Source: Intestinibacillus massiliensis
GTDB taxonomy: Bacteria > Bacillota > Clostridia > Oscillospirales > Butyricicoccaceae
Reading direction: 5' to 3'
Length of the DNA stretch: 64,000 nt
Assembly: GCA_029267335.1 (NCBI GenBank)
Contig: JAJUJC010000003.1
Span: 101,044 to 165,043, forward strand
Part shown: in pieces, positions 24,025 through 32,080 of the stretch
How the letters are laid out: each line of letters begins with the position of its first letter
How positions within the stretch are numbered: position 1 is the first letter of the stretch
Notes under the pieces: generated by a model
Database searches by the model: none
Told to the model about the DNA's origin: nothing
The model's input: the letters and a program-made list of their open reading frames with translations, nothing else
Program-made: the position numbers and the translations under genes

Positions 24025-25371
24025 ATGGCAATGGAACTCAAACTGACGGGCGTTCGTCCGTTCGTAAATATGGACGAGCTTAAGAATCTGGAGCCCATGC
24101 TCAACGTGTGCGACGAGTGGCTGCACAACAAGACCGCTGCGGGCAGCGATTTCCTGGGCTGGGTCGACCTGCCGGAAAACTATGACCGCGAGGAGTTCAC
24201 GCGCATCCGTAAGGCGGCGGACAAGATCCGCAGCGACAGCGAGGTGCTGATCGTCATCGGTATCGGCGGCTCCTATCTGGGCGCGCGCGCCGCGATCGAA
24301 TTCTGCCTTGGTCAGAACTACAACAGCAGACCGCACGCGGGCACACCCGACCTCTATTTTGTCGGCAACAACGTTAATTCCGCTTATATCAGCGACATCA
24401 TCGAGATCCTCGGTGACCGCGATTTCTCCATCAACGTCATTTCCAAGTCCGGTCGTACGACTGAGCCGGCGATCGCTTTCCGCATCTTCAAGAAGATGAT
24501 CGAGGAAAAGTACGGCAAGGAGGGCGCACGTTCGCGCATCTACGCGACGACCGACCGCGCACAGGGCGCGCTCAAGGATCTGGCGGATGCCGAGGGCTAT
24601 GAGTCCTTCGTCGTACCGGACGACATCGGCGGTCGTTTTTCCGTGCTGACCGCAGTCGGTCTGCTGCCGATCGCGGCGGCGGGTCTCGACATCGAGGGCA
24701 TGATGCACGGCGCACACGATGCGATGACCGACTACGCGGGCAGCGACATCGAAAAGAACGACCTGCTCAAGTATGCTGCGCTGCGCAACATTCTGCTGCG
24801 CAAGGGCAAGGCGGTCGAGATCCTCGTCAACTACGATCCCGCGCTCATGATGTTCGGTGAGTGGTTCAAGCAGCTTTACGCGGAGAGCGAAGGTAAGGAT
24901 CACAAGGGTCTGCTGCCGGTTTCTGCAAACTTCACGACCGACCTGCATTCGATCGGTCAGTTCATTCAGGACGGCAGCCGCAACCTGTTCGAGACCGTGG
25001 TCTGGGTCAAACAGCCGCGCGCAGAGCTCACGATCGAGGCGGAGGCGCAGGACATCGACGGCCTGAACTACCTCGCGGGCAAGACCGTGCAGTTTGTCAA
25101 CCAGAAGGCGTACGAAGGCACCCTCATGGCGCATGTGGACGGCGGCACGCCCAACATCCTGCTCGAGATCGACCGCGCGGATGCGTACCACTTCGGCTAT
25201 CTGGTCTACTTCTTTGAGAAGGCGTGCGGTCTGTCGGGCTATCTGCTCGGCGTAAATCCGTTCAATCAGCCCGGTGTTGAGGACTACAAGAAGAATATGT
25301 TCGCGCTGCTCGGCAAGCCGGGCTTTGAGGAACAGCGCAAGGCCCTCGAAGCGCGTCTGGGGCAGCAGTAA
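24025..25371 (+). CDS. pgi: Glucose-6-phosphate isomerase
   Basis: The glycolytic and gluconeogenic enzyme that interconverts glucose 6-phosphate and fructose 6-phosphate, 448 residues, matching the compact Gram-positive form. Visible parts include the first SIS domain ([16 protein letters not shown] near residue 75), [12 protein letters not shown] near 150, [17 protein letters not shown] near 203 and [18 protein letters not shown] near the C-terminus. ATG 24025 lies seven bases behind AAGGGTG; a GTG at 24016 would be part of that site. The gene has its own promoter and terminator. Confidence 0.97.
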   Translation: MAMELKLTGVRPFVNMDELKNLEPMLNVCDEWLHNKTAAGSDFLGWVDLPENYDREEFTRIRKAADKIRSDSEVLIVIGIGGSYLGARAAIEFCLGQNYNSRPHAGTPDLYFVGNNVNSAYISDIIEILGDRDFSINVISKSGRTTEPAIAFRIFKKMIEEKYGKEGARSRIYATTDRAQGALKDLADAEGYESFVVPDDIGGRFSVLTAVGLLPIAAAGLDIEGMMHGAHDAMTDYAGSDIEKNDLLKYAALRNILLRKGKAVEILVNYDPALMMFGEWFKQLYAESEGKDHKGLLPVSANFTTDLHSIGQFIQDGSRNLFETVVWVKQPRAELTIEAEAQDIDGLNYLAGKTVQFVNQKAYEGTLMAHVDGGTPNILLEIDRADAYHFGYLVYFFEKACGLSGYLLGVNPFNQPGVEDYKKNMFALLGKPGFEEQRKALEARLGQQ

Positions 25372-25384
25372 TCACACAAACGGC

Positions 25385-25416
25385 AAGGCGGTGGGAGCAC
25401 ATCCCGCCGCCTTTTT
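25385..25416 (+). terminator. Rho-independent terminator after pgi
   Basis: AAGGCGG-GGGA pairs with TCCC-CCGCCTT (one mismatch) around a short loop, followed by TTT. Confidence 0.82.
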
Positions 25417-25434
25417 GCACAAAGGGGGGAAAAC

Positions 25435-25884
25435 ATGCACAAAATCTATCTCGCGGGGTTTGATGTGTTCGCGCCGGACGCGGTGAGGCGGGGCACGGAG
25501 ATGAAGCGCGCGTGCGCGGAGTTCGGCTGCATCGGCCTGTATCCGCTCGATAACGAAGCGGGGGGCGCACAGGAAATTTTTCGGGGCAACCTCGCACTGA
25601 TCGAGGGCTGCGATGCGGTGATCGCCAATCTGAATCCGTTTCGCGGGCGCGAGCCGGACAGCGGCACCGCGTTCGAGGTCGGGTATGCGCACGCAAAGGG
25701 CAAGCGGATCTACGGCTATCTGACAGACGCGCGCACGATGCGCGAAAAGCACGGCAGCACCGACGAGCACGGCTTCGCGGTCGAGGATTTCGGCATGGCA
25801 GTCAATTTAATGCTCGGCTGCGCCGCAACGATCGTGCAGGGCGGTCTGCAGGAATGTCTGGCGCAGTTGGTGCGCGAACGGTAA
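25435..25884 (+). CDS. Nucleoside 2-deoxyribosyltransferase
   Basis: The enzyme moves the deoxyribose of a deoxynucleoside to another base, used in nucleotide salvage. The 149-residue protein has the N-terminal strand MHKIYLAGFDVFAPDA, the substrate loop IANLNPFRGREPDSGTA, and the nucleophile glutamate in FEVGYAHAKGKRIYGY near residue 82. AAAGGGGGGA precedes the ATG. It lies between the pgi terminator and another terminator-like hairpin at 25894, so it may be expressed from read-through or a promoter within the pgi 3' region; none stands out. Confidence 0.88.
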   Translation: MHKIYLAGFDVFAPDAVRRGTEMKRACAEFGCIGLYPLDNEAGGAQEIFRGNLALIEGCDAVIANLNPFRGREPDSGTAFEVGYAHAKGKRIYGYLTDARTMREKHGSTDEHGFAVEDFGMAVNLMLGCAATIVQGGLQECLAQLVRER

Positions 25885-25893
25885 ATGAGGAAT

Positions 25894-25937
25894 AAAATCA
25901 CCGCATGCAGGGCAAGCTGTATGCGGTGATTTTTTTT
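25894..25937 (+). terminator. Terminator hairpin that also masks the ribosome binding site of the next gene
   Basis: A 17-bp stem (AAAATCACCGCATGCAG pairing with CTGTATGCGGTGATTTT, one wobble) with a six-base loop is followed by further T residues. The 3' arm contains GGTGAT (25925-25930), the only good ribosome binding site for the ATG at 25938, so folding would both terminate and occlude translation. Confidence 0.72.
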
Positions 25938-26330
25938 ATGATGAAAAGAACGGCAGGTCTGTTTGCCTGCGGCAGCGCGGGATATGCCGCGCTCGAAATT
26001 TTATGGAGAGGGTACACCCACTGGACGATGGCGCTCACGGGCGGCGTGGTCTTTACCGCGATGGCCGGGCTGCGCGAGCAGCTGCGCGGGGTGGGGCTGC
26101 CGCGACGCTGCCTCGCGGGGGCGGCGCTCATCACGACAGCGGAATTTATTGTCGGCTGTGTGGTCAACCTGCGCTATCACATGCAAGTATGGGATTACTC
26201 ACGCGAAAAATTCAATGTGCTCGGGCAGATCTGCGCAAAATATGCCGCGCTGTGGGCGCTGCTGTCCGCACCGGCGATGACGCTTGCGGGCGGTGTGGCG
26301 AGCGCCCTGTCCGCGCCCGCCAAGCGCTAA
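25938..26330 (+). CDS. Small membrane protein resembling the putative ABC-transporter type IV family
   Basis: A 130-residue protein with about four hydrophobic segments. The N-terminal stretch GYAALEILWRGYTHWTMALTGG, broken here only by position, and the later WDYSREKFNVLGQICAKY are the hallmarks I associate with the CmpB-like putative permease family of Clostridia; no partner ATPase gene is nearby. The earlier in-frame ATG at 25905 lies inside the terminator hairpin and is rejected. The ATG at 25938 (or 25941) follows the GGTGAT embedded in that hairpin. Function is unknown. Confidence 0.68.
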   Translation: MMKRTAGLFACGSAGYAALEILWRGYTHWTMALTGGVVFTAMAGLREQLRGVGLPRRCLAGAALITTAEFIVGCVVNLRYHMQVWDYSREKFNVLGQICAKYAALWALLSAPAMTLAGGVASALSAPAKR

Positions 26331-26337
26331 AAAAGTC

Positions 26338-26367
26338 TTGCATCGACGGCGCATTTTGGCGTATAAT
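26338..26367 (+). promoter_or_regulatory. Promoter of the second coaX unit
   Basis: TTGCAT (26338-26343), an 18-base spacer and a perfect TATAAT (26362-26367). It begins immediately after the preceding stop codon. Confidence 0.7.
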
Positions 26368-26402
26368 GAGCGAGGTAACCTGCCACGGAAAGAAGGGTCA
26401 CG

Positions 26403-27173
26403 ATGCTCATCGCACTGGATGTCGGAAATAGCCATGTCAAAGCGGGCGGTTTCGACGGGGACGATTTAAAATTTGTCGCCTCGATTGCAACCGACGACCG
26501 CAAGACCGGCGAACAGTACGCCTTTGAACTCAAAAACGTATTTTCCCTCTTTGGCGTCGATCCGGCGCAGATCGACGGGATCGTGCAGTGCTCGGTCGTA
26601 CCGAGTATGCAGCCCATTCTCTCGCGTGCGTTGTCGCTGCTGACCAACCGCCCCGCGCTCCACGTTTCAAGCGGTGTGCGCACCGGTCTCAATATCAAGA
26701 TCGACCAGCCGCGCGGCTTGGGAAGCGACCTCGTTGCAAACGCGGTGTGGGCGATGCATGTGGGCAAAACGCCCTGCGTGGTCGTCGATGTCGGCACGGT
26801 CACGACCTTTACCGCGATTGACCGGTCCGGTGTGCTCGTGGGCACCTCGATCGCAGCGGGACCGCGCATCATGCTCGACGCGATCAAGCACAGCGCAGCA
26901 CAACTGCCGAGTGTGCAGCTCGAGGCACCCGTACACGGGGTCACAGGGCGCAACACGGCGGAGGCGATCAAGGCGGGCGTAGTCTATGGCACTGCCGCGA
27001 TGATCGACGGCATGCTGGCGCGCTACGGCGAAGCCCTCGGACAGACACCGTTCGTGCTGCTCACGGGCGGCAGCGCGCAGCAAATCGCGCCGTATCTCCG
27101 CACACCGGCGGAGCTGGACGCGTATGTCACACTGCGTGGTTTGCAGCTCATCTGGCGCAGAAACCGCGGATAA
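26403..27173 (+). CDS. CoaX-like pantothenate kinase (second, divergent copy)
   Basis: A 256-residue type III pantothenate kinase-family protein. It retains MLIALDVGNSHVKAGGFDG at the start (T-N of the usual GNTN replaced by S-H), VDVGTVTTFTAID near residue 130 and a late LTGGSAQ. The substrate-binding stretch reads RGLGSDLVANAVWA, where the first copy has GIDRLVNAVYA; the usual arginine after the aspartate is leucine. It may still be a kinase with altered kinetics, or have drifted in function. The next gene is a PanT-like transporter component, which supports a role linked to pantothenate. Confidence 0.8.
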   Translation: MLIALDVGNSHVKAGGFDGDDLKFVASIATDDRKTGEQYAFELKNVFSLFGVDPAQIDGIVQCSVVPSMQPILSRALSLLTNRPALHVSSGVRTGLNIKIDQPRGLGSDLVANAVWAMHVGKTPCVVVDVGTVTTFTAIDRSGVLVGTSIAAGPRIMLDAIKHSAAQLPSVQLEAPVHGVTGRNTAEAIKAGVVYGTAAMIDGMLARYGEALGQTPFVLLTGGSAQQIAPYLRTPAELDAYVTLRGLQLIWRRNRG

Positions 27174-27235
27174 GGTTGCCGAAATTTGCGCTGTACCCGA
27201 CGACAGGGCGGGACGGCAGCAGGAGGAAACTACAT

Positions 27236-27889
27236 ATGGAAAGCAAAAAAATGGACATCCGTCTGCTCGCACAGATGGCACTGCTGACCGCGATCATGCT
27301 GGTCATGGCGTTCACGCCGCTCGGGTATATCCCGCTCGGCTTTATGAATGCAACGACCATGCACATTCCGGTAATCATCGGCGCATGCCTGCTCGGGCCA
27401 AAAATGGGCGGCGTGCTCGGCGGGCTGTTCGGTCTGACGAGTGTGTTCAAGGCGACGATTCAGCCGAACATCACCTCGTTTGTGTTCACGCCGTTTTACA
27501 GCCTGAACCCGCAGTTCCACGGCAGCGGTTGGAGTCTGGTCGTCGCGATTTTGCCGCGCGTGCTCATCGGGGTCGTCGCGGGGCTGGTATTTCAGGCGAT
27601 CGCGCGCGGACTCAAGAAGCAGTCGCTTGCGCTCGTCGTTGCGGGCTTTGTCGGCTCGCTGACAAATACGATCGGTGTCATGGGTCTCATCTATCTGCTC
27701 TTCGGCGCGCAGTATGCGTCCGCAAGCGGAAATGATCCCGCGCTGCTGCTCGGTATCATTCTCGGTGTGGTCGGTGTCAACGGCGTACCGGAAGCGCTCA
27801 TCGCTGCGGTGCTCACGCTCGCGATCGGCAAGGTACTGCTGCGTGCGTTCGGCAAAAAGCCGGCACGCGTACAGACAGAGACGGTCTAA
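27236..27889 (+). CDS. ECF transporter S component, PanT-like
   Basis: A 217-residue integral membrane protein with about six hydrophobic segments. The N-terminal part (MDIRLLAQMALLTAIMLVM, then FTPLGYIPLGFMNATTMHIP and LLGPKMGGVLGGLFGLTS) is the S-component pattern of energy-coupling factor transporters and closely resembles pantothenate-type (PanT) members. It would bind the substrate and work with shared EcfA/EcfT modules encoded elsewhere. ATG 27236 follows AGGAGG. The gene is 62 bases after the second coaX, so uptake and phosphorylation of pantothenate are probably co-expressed; the substrate is inferred. Confidence 0.8.
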   Translation: MESKKMDIRLLAQMALLTAIMLVMAFTPLGYIPLGFMNATTMHIPVIIGACLLGPKMGGVLGGLFGLTSVFKATIQPNITSFVFTPFYSLNPQFHGSGWSLVVAILPRVLIGVVAGLVFQAIARGLKKQSLALVVAGFVGSLTNTIGVMGLIYLLFGAQYASASGNDPALLLGIILGVVGVNGVPEALIAAVLTLAIGKVLLRAFGKKPARVQTETV

Positions 27890-27907
27890 GTTTTCAGATA
27901 AACAACG

Positions 27908-27935
27908 GAAAGGGTCGCAGTCGCGACCCTTTCTT
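27908..27935 (+). terminator. Hairpin after the ECF component gene
   Basis: A perfect 11-bp stem (GAAAGGGTCGC / GCGACCCTTTC) with a four-base loop and a short TT tail; a moderate terminator. Confidence 0.68.
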
Positions 27936-27965
27936 GCATTGCAGGACACAAAGGAGGACAAACCC

Positions 27966-28928
27966 ATGCGGGAAATCGGAATTATGGAAGTCGGGGGCTT
28001 TGCCCTTGGCCACGCGCAGGACGAAGTGGGCGGGACGGGCTGCACGGTGCTGCTCGCAGATACCTGCGTGCCTGCGGGCGTCGATGTGCGCGGCGGCGGA
28101 CCGGCATCGCGTGAGACTCCGCTGCTCAGCCCGCTTGCGGCGGCGGAGGGCATCCATGCGCTGCTGCTGTCGGGCGGCTCGGCGTTCGGTCTGGACGCGG
28201 CGGGCGGCGTGATGCGCTATCTCGAGGAGCGCGGTGTGGGCTTCGACGTAGGTGTGACCCGTGTGCCGCTTGTGTGCCAGTCGTGCCTGTTCGATCTGCG
28301 CACCGCGCGTATGGACGTGCGGCCCGATGCCGCAATGGCGTATCGCGCGTGCGAGAACGCACGGCGGGACGCGCCCACAGAGGGAAACATCGGTGCGGGT
28401 ACGGGCTGCACGGTCGGTAAGTATCGTGGCGCGGAATATGCGATGAAAAGCGGCTTTGGCACCTATGCGGTGCAGGTCGGCACGGTCAAGGTCGGCGCGA
28501 TCGTTGCGCTCAACGCGCTCGGAGATATTTTCGATGTAGACAGCGGCACACAGATCGCGGGACTGCTTGCGGAGGATCGCCGCAGCCTGCGCTCGACCGA
28601 GCGGGAGATGCTCGCGGATGTCGCGGGCGCGCACGATCTGTTCACCGGAAACACAACCTTGGGTGCGATCGTCACGAACGGCGCATTTGACAAAGGGCAG
28701 ATGAACAAGATCGCATCGATGGCGCACAACGGTTATGCCCGCGCGATCCGTCCGGTGCATACGACCGCGGACGGTGACACGATCTACGCACTGTCGGTCG
28801 GTCGAGAGGTTGCCGATCTGAATGTCATCGGCACGCTTGCTGCCGAGGTCATGGCACGGGCCATCGGTCGTGCGGTGCGTGCCGCGCGCAGCGCATACGG
28901 GTTCCCAGGTGTAGATGCGCTACAATGA
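27966..28928 (+). CDS. P1 family (DmpA-type, S58) peptidase
   Basis: A 320-residue self-processing aminopeptidase-like protein of the DmpA/Ntn fold. The central glycine-rich region reads LLLSGGSAFGLDAAGGVMRY, then NIGAGTGCTVGKYRG. The conserved LFTGNTTLGAIVTN near residue 235 marks the autocleavage site, where a threonine becomes the new N-terminal nucleophile. Relatives release N-terminal amino acids, some D-residues, or beta-peptides; the substrate here is unknown. ATG 27966 lies behind AAAGGAGGA. The last four bases overlap the next gene. Confidence 0.87.
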   Translation: MREIGIMEVGGFALGHAQDEVGGTGCTVLLADTCVPAGVDVRGGGPASRETPLLSPLAAAEGIHALLLSGGSAFGLDAAGGVMRYLEERGVGFDVGVTRVPLVCQSCLFDLRTARMDVRPDAAMAYRACENARRDAPTEGNIGAGTGCTVGKYRGAEYAMKSGFGTYAVQVGTVKVGAIVALNALGDIFDVDSGTQIAGLLAEDRRSLRSTEREMLADVAGAHDLFTGNTTLGAIVTNGAFDKGQMNKIASMAHNGYARAIRPVHTTADGDTIYALSVGREVADLNVIGTLAAEVMARAIGRAVRAARSAYGFPGVDALQ

Positions 28929-29581
28929 AGACCATTGAACTGAACGGCGTTACGATTGAGTTGGTCAAGAAGCGGGTCAAGCGGCTGACACTGCATGTTA
29001 CGCCCGAACGGGTGTGGATGAGTGTGCCGGAACGTATGTCGTATGATGAGGCGGTACGATTTGCGGCACAAAAGCGTGACTGGATCGTGTCCCAACGCGC
29101 TCAAATCGCCATGCGCACACAGCAAAGTCTGTGCGAAAGGGGGAGCATTCGCGTGTGGGGCGAGAGTGTGCGCCTTGTGTTGACTACGGATGGACAGACC
29201 GCGCGAATGGGCGATACGCTCAAGCTGCGCGTGTCGCCCAAGGCGGGGGAGGACGAGGTGCGCCGCGCGCTCGACGCTTGGTATCGTGCGCAGCTTACTG
29301 CGGTGCTGCCCGACGTGCGCACACGGTGGGAACGCGTGGTCGGTGCGCACGCGGCGGATTGCCGCATCCGCGATATGAAAACGCGGTGGGGGACGTGCAG
29401 CCTGCGCCTGCGGCGCGTATGGATCAATCTGCGCTTGGTGCAGTATCCGCCTGCGTGTCTGGATTATGTCATGGTGCATGAGCTGACCCATTTGCTCGTG
29501 CCCGATCACAGTGCGGCGTTCTGGACGCTTGTGGAGCGGTTCTATCCCGACTGGCGCACGGTACGCGCCGCCCTGCGATGA
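28925..29581 (+). CDS. YgjP-like metalloprotease-domain protein (DUF45)
   Basis: A 218-residue protein with the YgjP-type zinc motif HELTHLLVPDHSAAFW near residue 180 (HExxH plus a third histidine) and RDMKTRWGTCS just before it. The N-terminal part (ELVKKRVKRLTLHVTPERV) is typical of the family. These proteins resemble SprT-like peptidases and often neighbour DNA-processing genes, but their activity is unproven. Translation is coupled to the P1 peptidase gene by an ATGA overlap. A long bidirectional terminator follows immediately. Confidence 0.85.
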   Translation: MKTIELNGVTIELVKKRVKRLTLHVTPERVWMSVPERMSYDEAVRFAAQKRDWIVSQRAQIAMRTQQSLCERGSIRVWGESVRLVLTTDGQTARMGDTLKLRVSPKAGEDEVRRALDAWYRAQLTAVLPDVRTRWERVVGAHAADCRIRDMKTRWGTCSLRLRRVWINLRLVQYPPACLDYVMVHELTHLLVPDHSAAFWTLVERFYPDWRTVRAALR

Positions 29582-29618
29582 AAAAATGCTTCGGTCTTGC
29601 AAGACCGAAGCATTTTTT
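29581..29618. terminator. Bidirectional terminator between ygjP-like gene and RluA-type gene
   Basis: A perfect 18-bp inverted repeat starting AAAAAATGCTTCGGTCTT with a two-base centre and T-tracts on both strands. It includes the last base of the plus-strand stop codon and ends at the stop of the minus-strand gene. Confidence 0.92.
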
Positions 29619-30489
29619 ATGCAAGTGACAGATCCTCAGGCAGCGGAGAAGTGAACGACAACGGTTGGCCCGTGACAGGCTGCACCAAGGTCAGGCGTGC
29701 GGCATGCAGCGCATGGCGCGGCGTGTGGTGGTCGGTCGGATTGTATAAAAAGTCTCCGAGCAGCGCATGACCGAGATACGCCATGTGCACGCGAATCTGG
29801 TGCGTGCGTCCAGTATCAAGCCAAATGCGCGTGAGTGACACGTCATTTTGGTAGGAGATGCGCTCAAAATGTGTGACTGCGCGATCACCGTCTGCGCGCA
29901 CCTGCCGTGCGATGGTCGAGCCGTCCGCGCGTCCGATCGGTGCGTCAATCGTGCCTTGTAGCGGCAGCTTCCCCGTGCACAGGGCAAGATATTCGCGCCG
30001 TACTTCGCGCCGCGCGGCGGCATGAGACAACAAGCACGCAGACAGTGCATTTTTGGCAAGCAGAACGAGTCCCGAGGTGTTTTTGTCCAGCCGACCGATC
30101 GCGCGAAACACGAAGGGTTCTCGCTGCGCGACATAGCGGGCAGCAAGCGCGTTGGCAAGGGAACTGTCGCGATTGCCCTGGGACGGGTGCACCGCCATGC
30201 CCGCGGGCTTGTCGATGATGAGAACATCCTCATCCTCATAAACGACGGAAATCGGCATCGCAGCGGGCGTAATGGTCTCATTCGGTACGGTTTCGTACAC
30301 CCGCACGCGCAGGTGGTCGCCCGCGCGCAGGACATGGTTTGTGTAGACCTGTGCGCCTGCAAGCGTTAATCCGTCAGGCGCGGTTTTGAGGTGCACCAGC
30401 AGCGCGTGCGACAGTCCGCGCCGCCGCAGCACACGCTCGACGGTGCGCCCGTCCTCGTCCGCGGTCACGGTGTAGAAAACCTCGCGCAT
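29617..30489 (-). CDS. RluA-family pseudouridine synthase
   Basis: An RNA pseudouridine synthase of 290 residues. An S4-like N-terminal region precedes the catalytic domain, which shows VVYEDEDVLIIDKPAGMAVH near residue 90 and the catalytic aspartate in AIGRLDKNTSGLVLLAK near 135. Later LDTGRTHQIRVHMAYLGHAL is also typical. The target uridine in rRNA or tRNA cannot be assigned. ATG 30489 lies five bases after GGGAGGA; further upstream in-frame starts lack support. The gene is convergent with the ygjP-like gene. Confidence 0.9.
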   Translation of the reverse strand: MREVFYTVTADEDGRTVERVLRRRGLSHALLVHLKTAPDGLTLAGAQVYTNHVLRAGDHLRVRVYETVPNETITPAAMPISVVYEDEDVLIIDKPAGMAVHPSQGNRDSSLANALAARYVAQREPFVFRAIGRLDKNTSGLVLLAKNALSACLLSHAAARREVRREYLALCTGKLPLQGTIDAPIGRADGSTIARQVRADGDRAVTHFERISYQNDVSLTRIWLDTGRTHQIRVHMAYLGHALLGDFLYNPTDHHTPRHALHAARLTLVQPVTGQPLSFTSPLPEDLSLA

Positions 30490-30631
30490 AATCATCCTCC
30501 CGTTCGTTTTCCTCAGTATAACATACCGCATTACAAAAGCCAAACACATCGACGAGATGCAGTCAAAATTTGCAAGTCGATATGGAAAATCCTGCACAGA
30601 AAAACATTTTTTGAAGGTTTGCAGGTACGTA

Positions 30632-30661
30632 TTGACAAGGAAATAACAATCATGTTATAAT
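30632..30661 (+). promoter_or_regulatory. Perfect-consensus promoter of the alcohol dehydrogenase gene with an embedded palindrome
   Basis: TTGACA (30632-30637) and TATAAT (30656-30661) are 18 bases apart. Inside lies the inverted repeat ATAACA-ATCA-TGTTAT (30643-30658), placed to let a repressor cover the -10. Confidence 0.82.
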
Positions 30662-30720
30662 TTTAACGCATTCAGTGATGTGCAATACTTATAATTTTTT
30701 TGAATTATTTAGGAGGCAGT

Positions 30721-31938
30721 ATGGCTAGATTTACTTTACCGAGAGACTTGTATCATGGCAAGGGTTCTCTGGAGGCACTCAAGCAGTTTGAAGGCAAGCG
30801 TGCCATGATCTGTGTCGGCGGCGGCTCCATGCGTCGTTTTGGCTTTTTGGACAGAGCGGTCTCCTATTTGGAAGAAGCGGGCATGGAAGTCAAGCTATAT
30901 GAGGGGATCGAGCCCGATCCGTCGGTCGAGACTGTCATGAAGGGTGCGGCTGCAATGCTGGAGTTCGAGCCGGACTGGATCATCGCAATGGGCGGTGGTT
31001 CTCCGATTGACGCGGCAAAGGCGATGTGGATCAAGTACGAGTATCCCGAGACCACCTTTGAGGATATGTGCAAGGTGTTCGGCCTGCCCAAACTAAGAAG
31101 AAAAGCGCATTTCTGCGCGATCTCCTCCACCTCGGGCACCGCGACTGAAGTCACTGCATTCTCGATCATCACCGACTACCAAAAGGGCATTAAGTATCCG
31201 ATCGCGGATTTCGAAATCACGCCGGATGTCGCGATCGTCGATCCTGACCTCGCGGAGACCATGCCGAAGAAGCTGGTCGCGCACACCGGCATGGATGCGA
31301 TGACCCATTCGGTCGAAGCTTTCGTTTCGACGGCAAATTGTGACTACACCGATGCGCTCGCGCTGTACGCGATCCGCATGATCCAGAAGGATCTGGTCGA
31401 TTCCTACAACGGTGATATGGAAAAACGCGACAGCATGCACAATGCGCAGTGCCTCGCGGGCATGTCGTTCAGCAACGCGTTGCTCGGCATCGTGCACTCG
31501 ATGGCGCACAAGACGGGTGCTGTCTTCGCCGACCACGGCGCACACATCATCCACGGCGCGGCAAACGCCATGTACCTGCCCAAGGTCATTGCATTTAATG
31601 CGAAGGATGAGACCGCGGCCAAGCGTTATGGCGAAATTGCGGATTACATGGGTCTTGATGGTGCAACCACCGAAGAGAAGATCCACAGCCTCATCGCTTA
31701 TCTGCGCGGCATGAACGACGCGCTTAACATCCCGCACTGCATCGCACACTACGGCGCGGACAGCCTGCCGGCCGAGCAGGGCTTCGTACCGGAGAGTGTG
31801 TTCCTCGAGAGACTGCCCGAGATTGCAAAGAACGCGATTGCCGATGCCTGCACCGGTTCCAACCCGCGTCAGCCCTCGCAGGAGGAGATGGAAAAACTGC
31901 TCAAGTGCTGCTACTACGACACCGAAGTCGATTTTTAA
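30721..31938 (+). CDS. Iron-containing alcohol dehydrogenase
   Basis: A group III alcohol dehydrogenase of 405 residues that interconverts an aldehyde and an alcohol with NAD(P)H; the butanol dehydrogenase type is most similar in layout. Motifs include the nucleotide-binding AMGGGSPIDAAKAMWI near residue 95 and the metal ligands in HTGMDAMTHSVEAFVS and GIVHSMAHKTGAVFADHGAH. ATG 30721 lies behind AGGAGG. It is monocistronic with a consensus promoter and a terminator, suggesting strong, regulated expression in fermentation. The natural substrate is not evident. Confidence 0.92.
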   Translation: MARFTLPRDLYHGKGSLEALKQFEGKRAMICVGGGSMRRFGFLDRAVSYLEEAGMEVKLYEGIEPDPSVETVMKGAAAMLEFEPDWIIAMGGGSPIDAAKAMWIKYEYPETTFEDMCKVFGLPKLRRKAHFCAISSTSGTATEVTAFSIITDYQKGIKYPIADFEITPDVAIVDPDLAETMPKKLVAHTGMDAMTHSVEAFVSTANCDYTDALALYAIRMIQKDLVDSYNGDMEKRDSMHNAQCLAGMSFSNALLGIVHSMAHKTGAVFADHGAHIIHGAANAMYLPKVIAFNAKDETAAKRYGEIADYMGLDGATTEEKIHSLIAYLRGMNDALNIPHCIAHYGADSLPAEQGFVPESVFLERLPEIAKNAIADACTGSNPRQPSQEEMEKLLKCCYYDTEVDF

Positions 31939-31952
31939 GACCCCTTTTCACT

Positions 31953-31996
31953 GGGACGTTCGAAAGACGGTTCATCTTTCGGACGTCCCTTTTTCT
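31953..31996 (+). terminator. Rho-independent terminator after the alcohol dehydrogenase gene
   Basis: GGGACGT-CGAAAGA pairs with TCTTTCG-ACGTCCC (one mismatch) around a seven-base loop and is followed by TTTTTCTTT. Confidence 0.88.
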
Positions 31997-32034
31997 TTGT
32001 ATACCAGTACATGGGTTTCTTTTTTAGCGGCTTG

Positions 32035-32043
32035 TGGTATAAT
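32035..32043 (+). promoter_or_regulatory. Extended -10 promoter of the M42 peptidase operon
   Basis: TGTGGTATAAT contains a perfect TATAAT (32038-32043) with an upstream TGG extension; the -35 is weak. Confidence 0.6.
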
Positions 32044-32080
32044 AGCACTATCCAGAAAAGCAATGACAGGAGGAACTGTT

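Noticed and set aside
25905..25937. Earlier ATG for the CmpB-like membrane protein
   Set aside because: It lies in the 5' arm of the terminator hairpin and would add residues encoded by the stem; ATG 25938 fits the family N-terminus.
30643..30658. Rex operator in the alcohol dehydrogenase promoter
   Set aside because: Half-sites are ATAACA/TGTTAT, opposite in orientation to the TTGTTAA/TTAACAA arrangement, and shorter.
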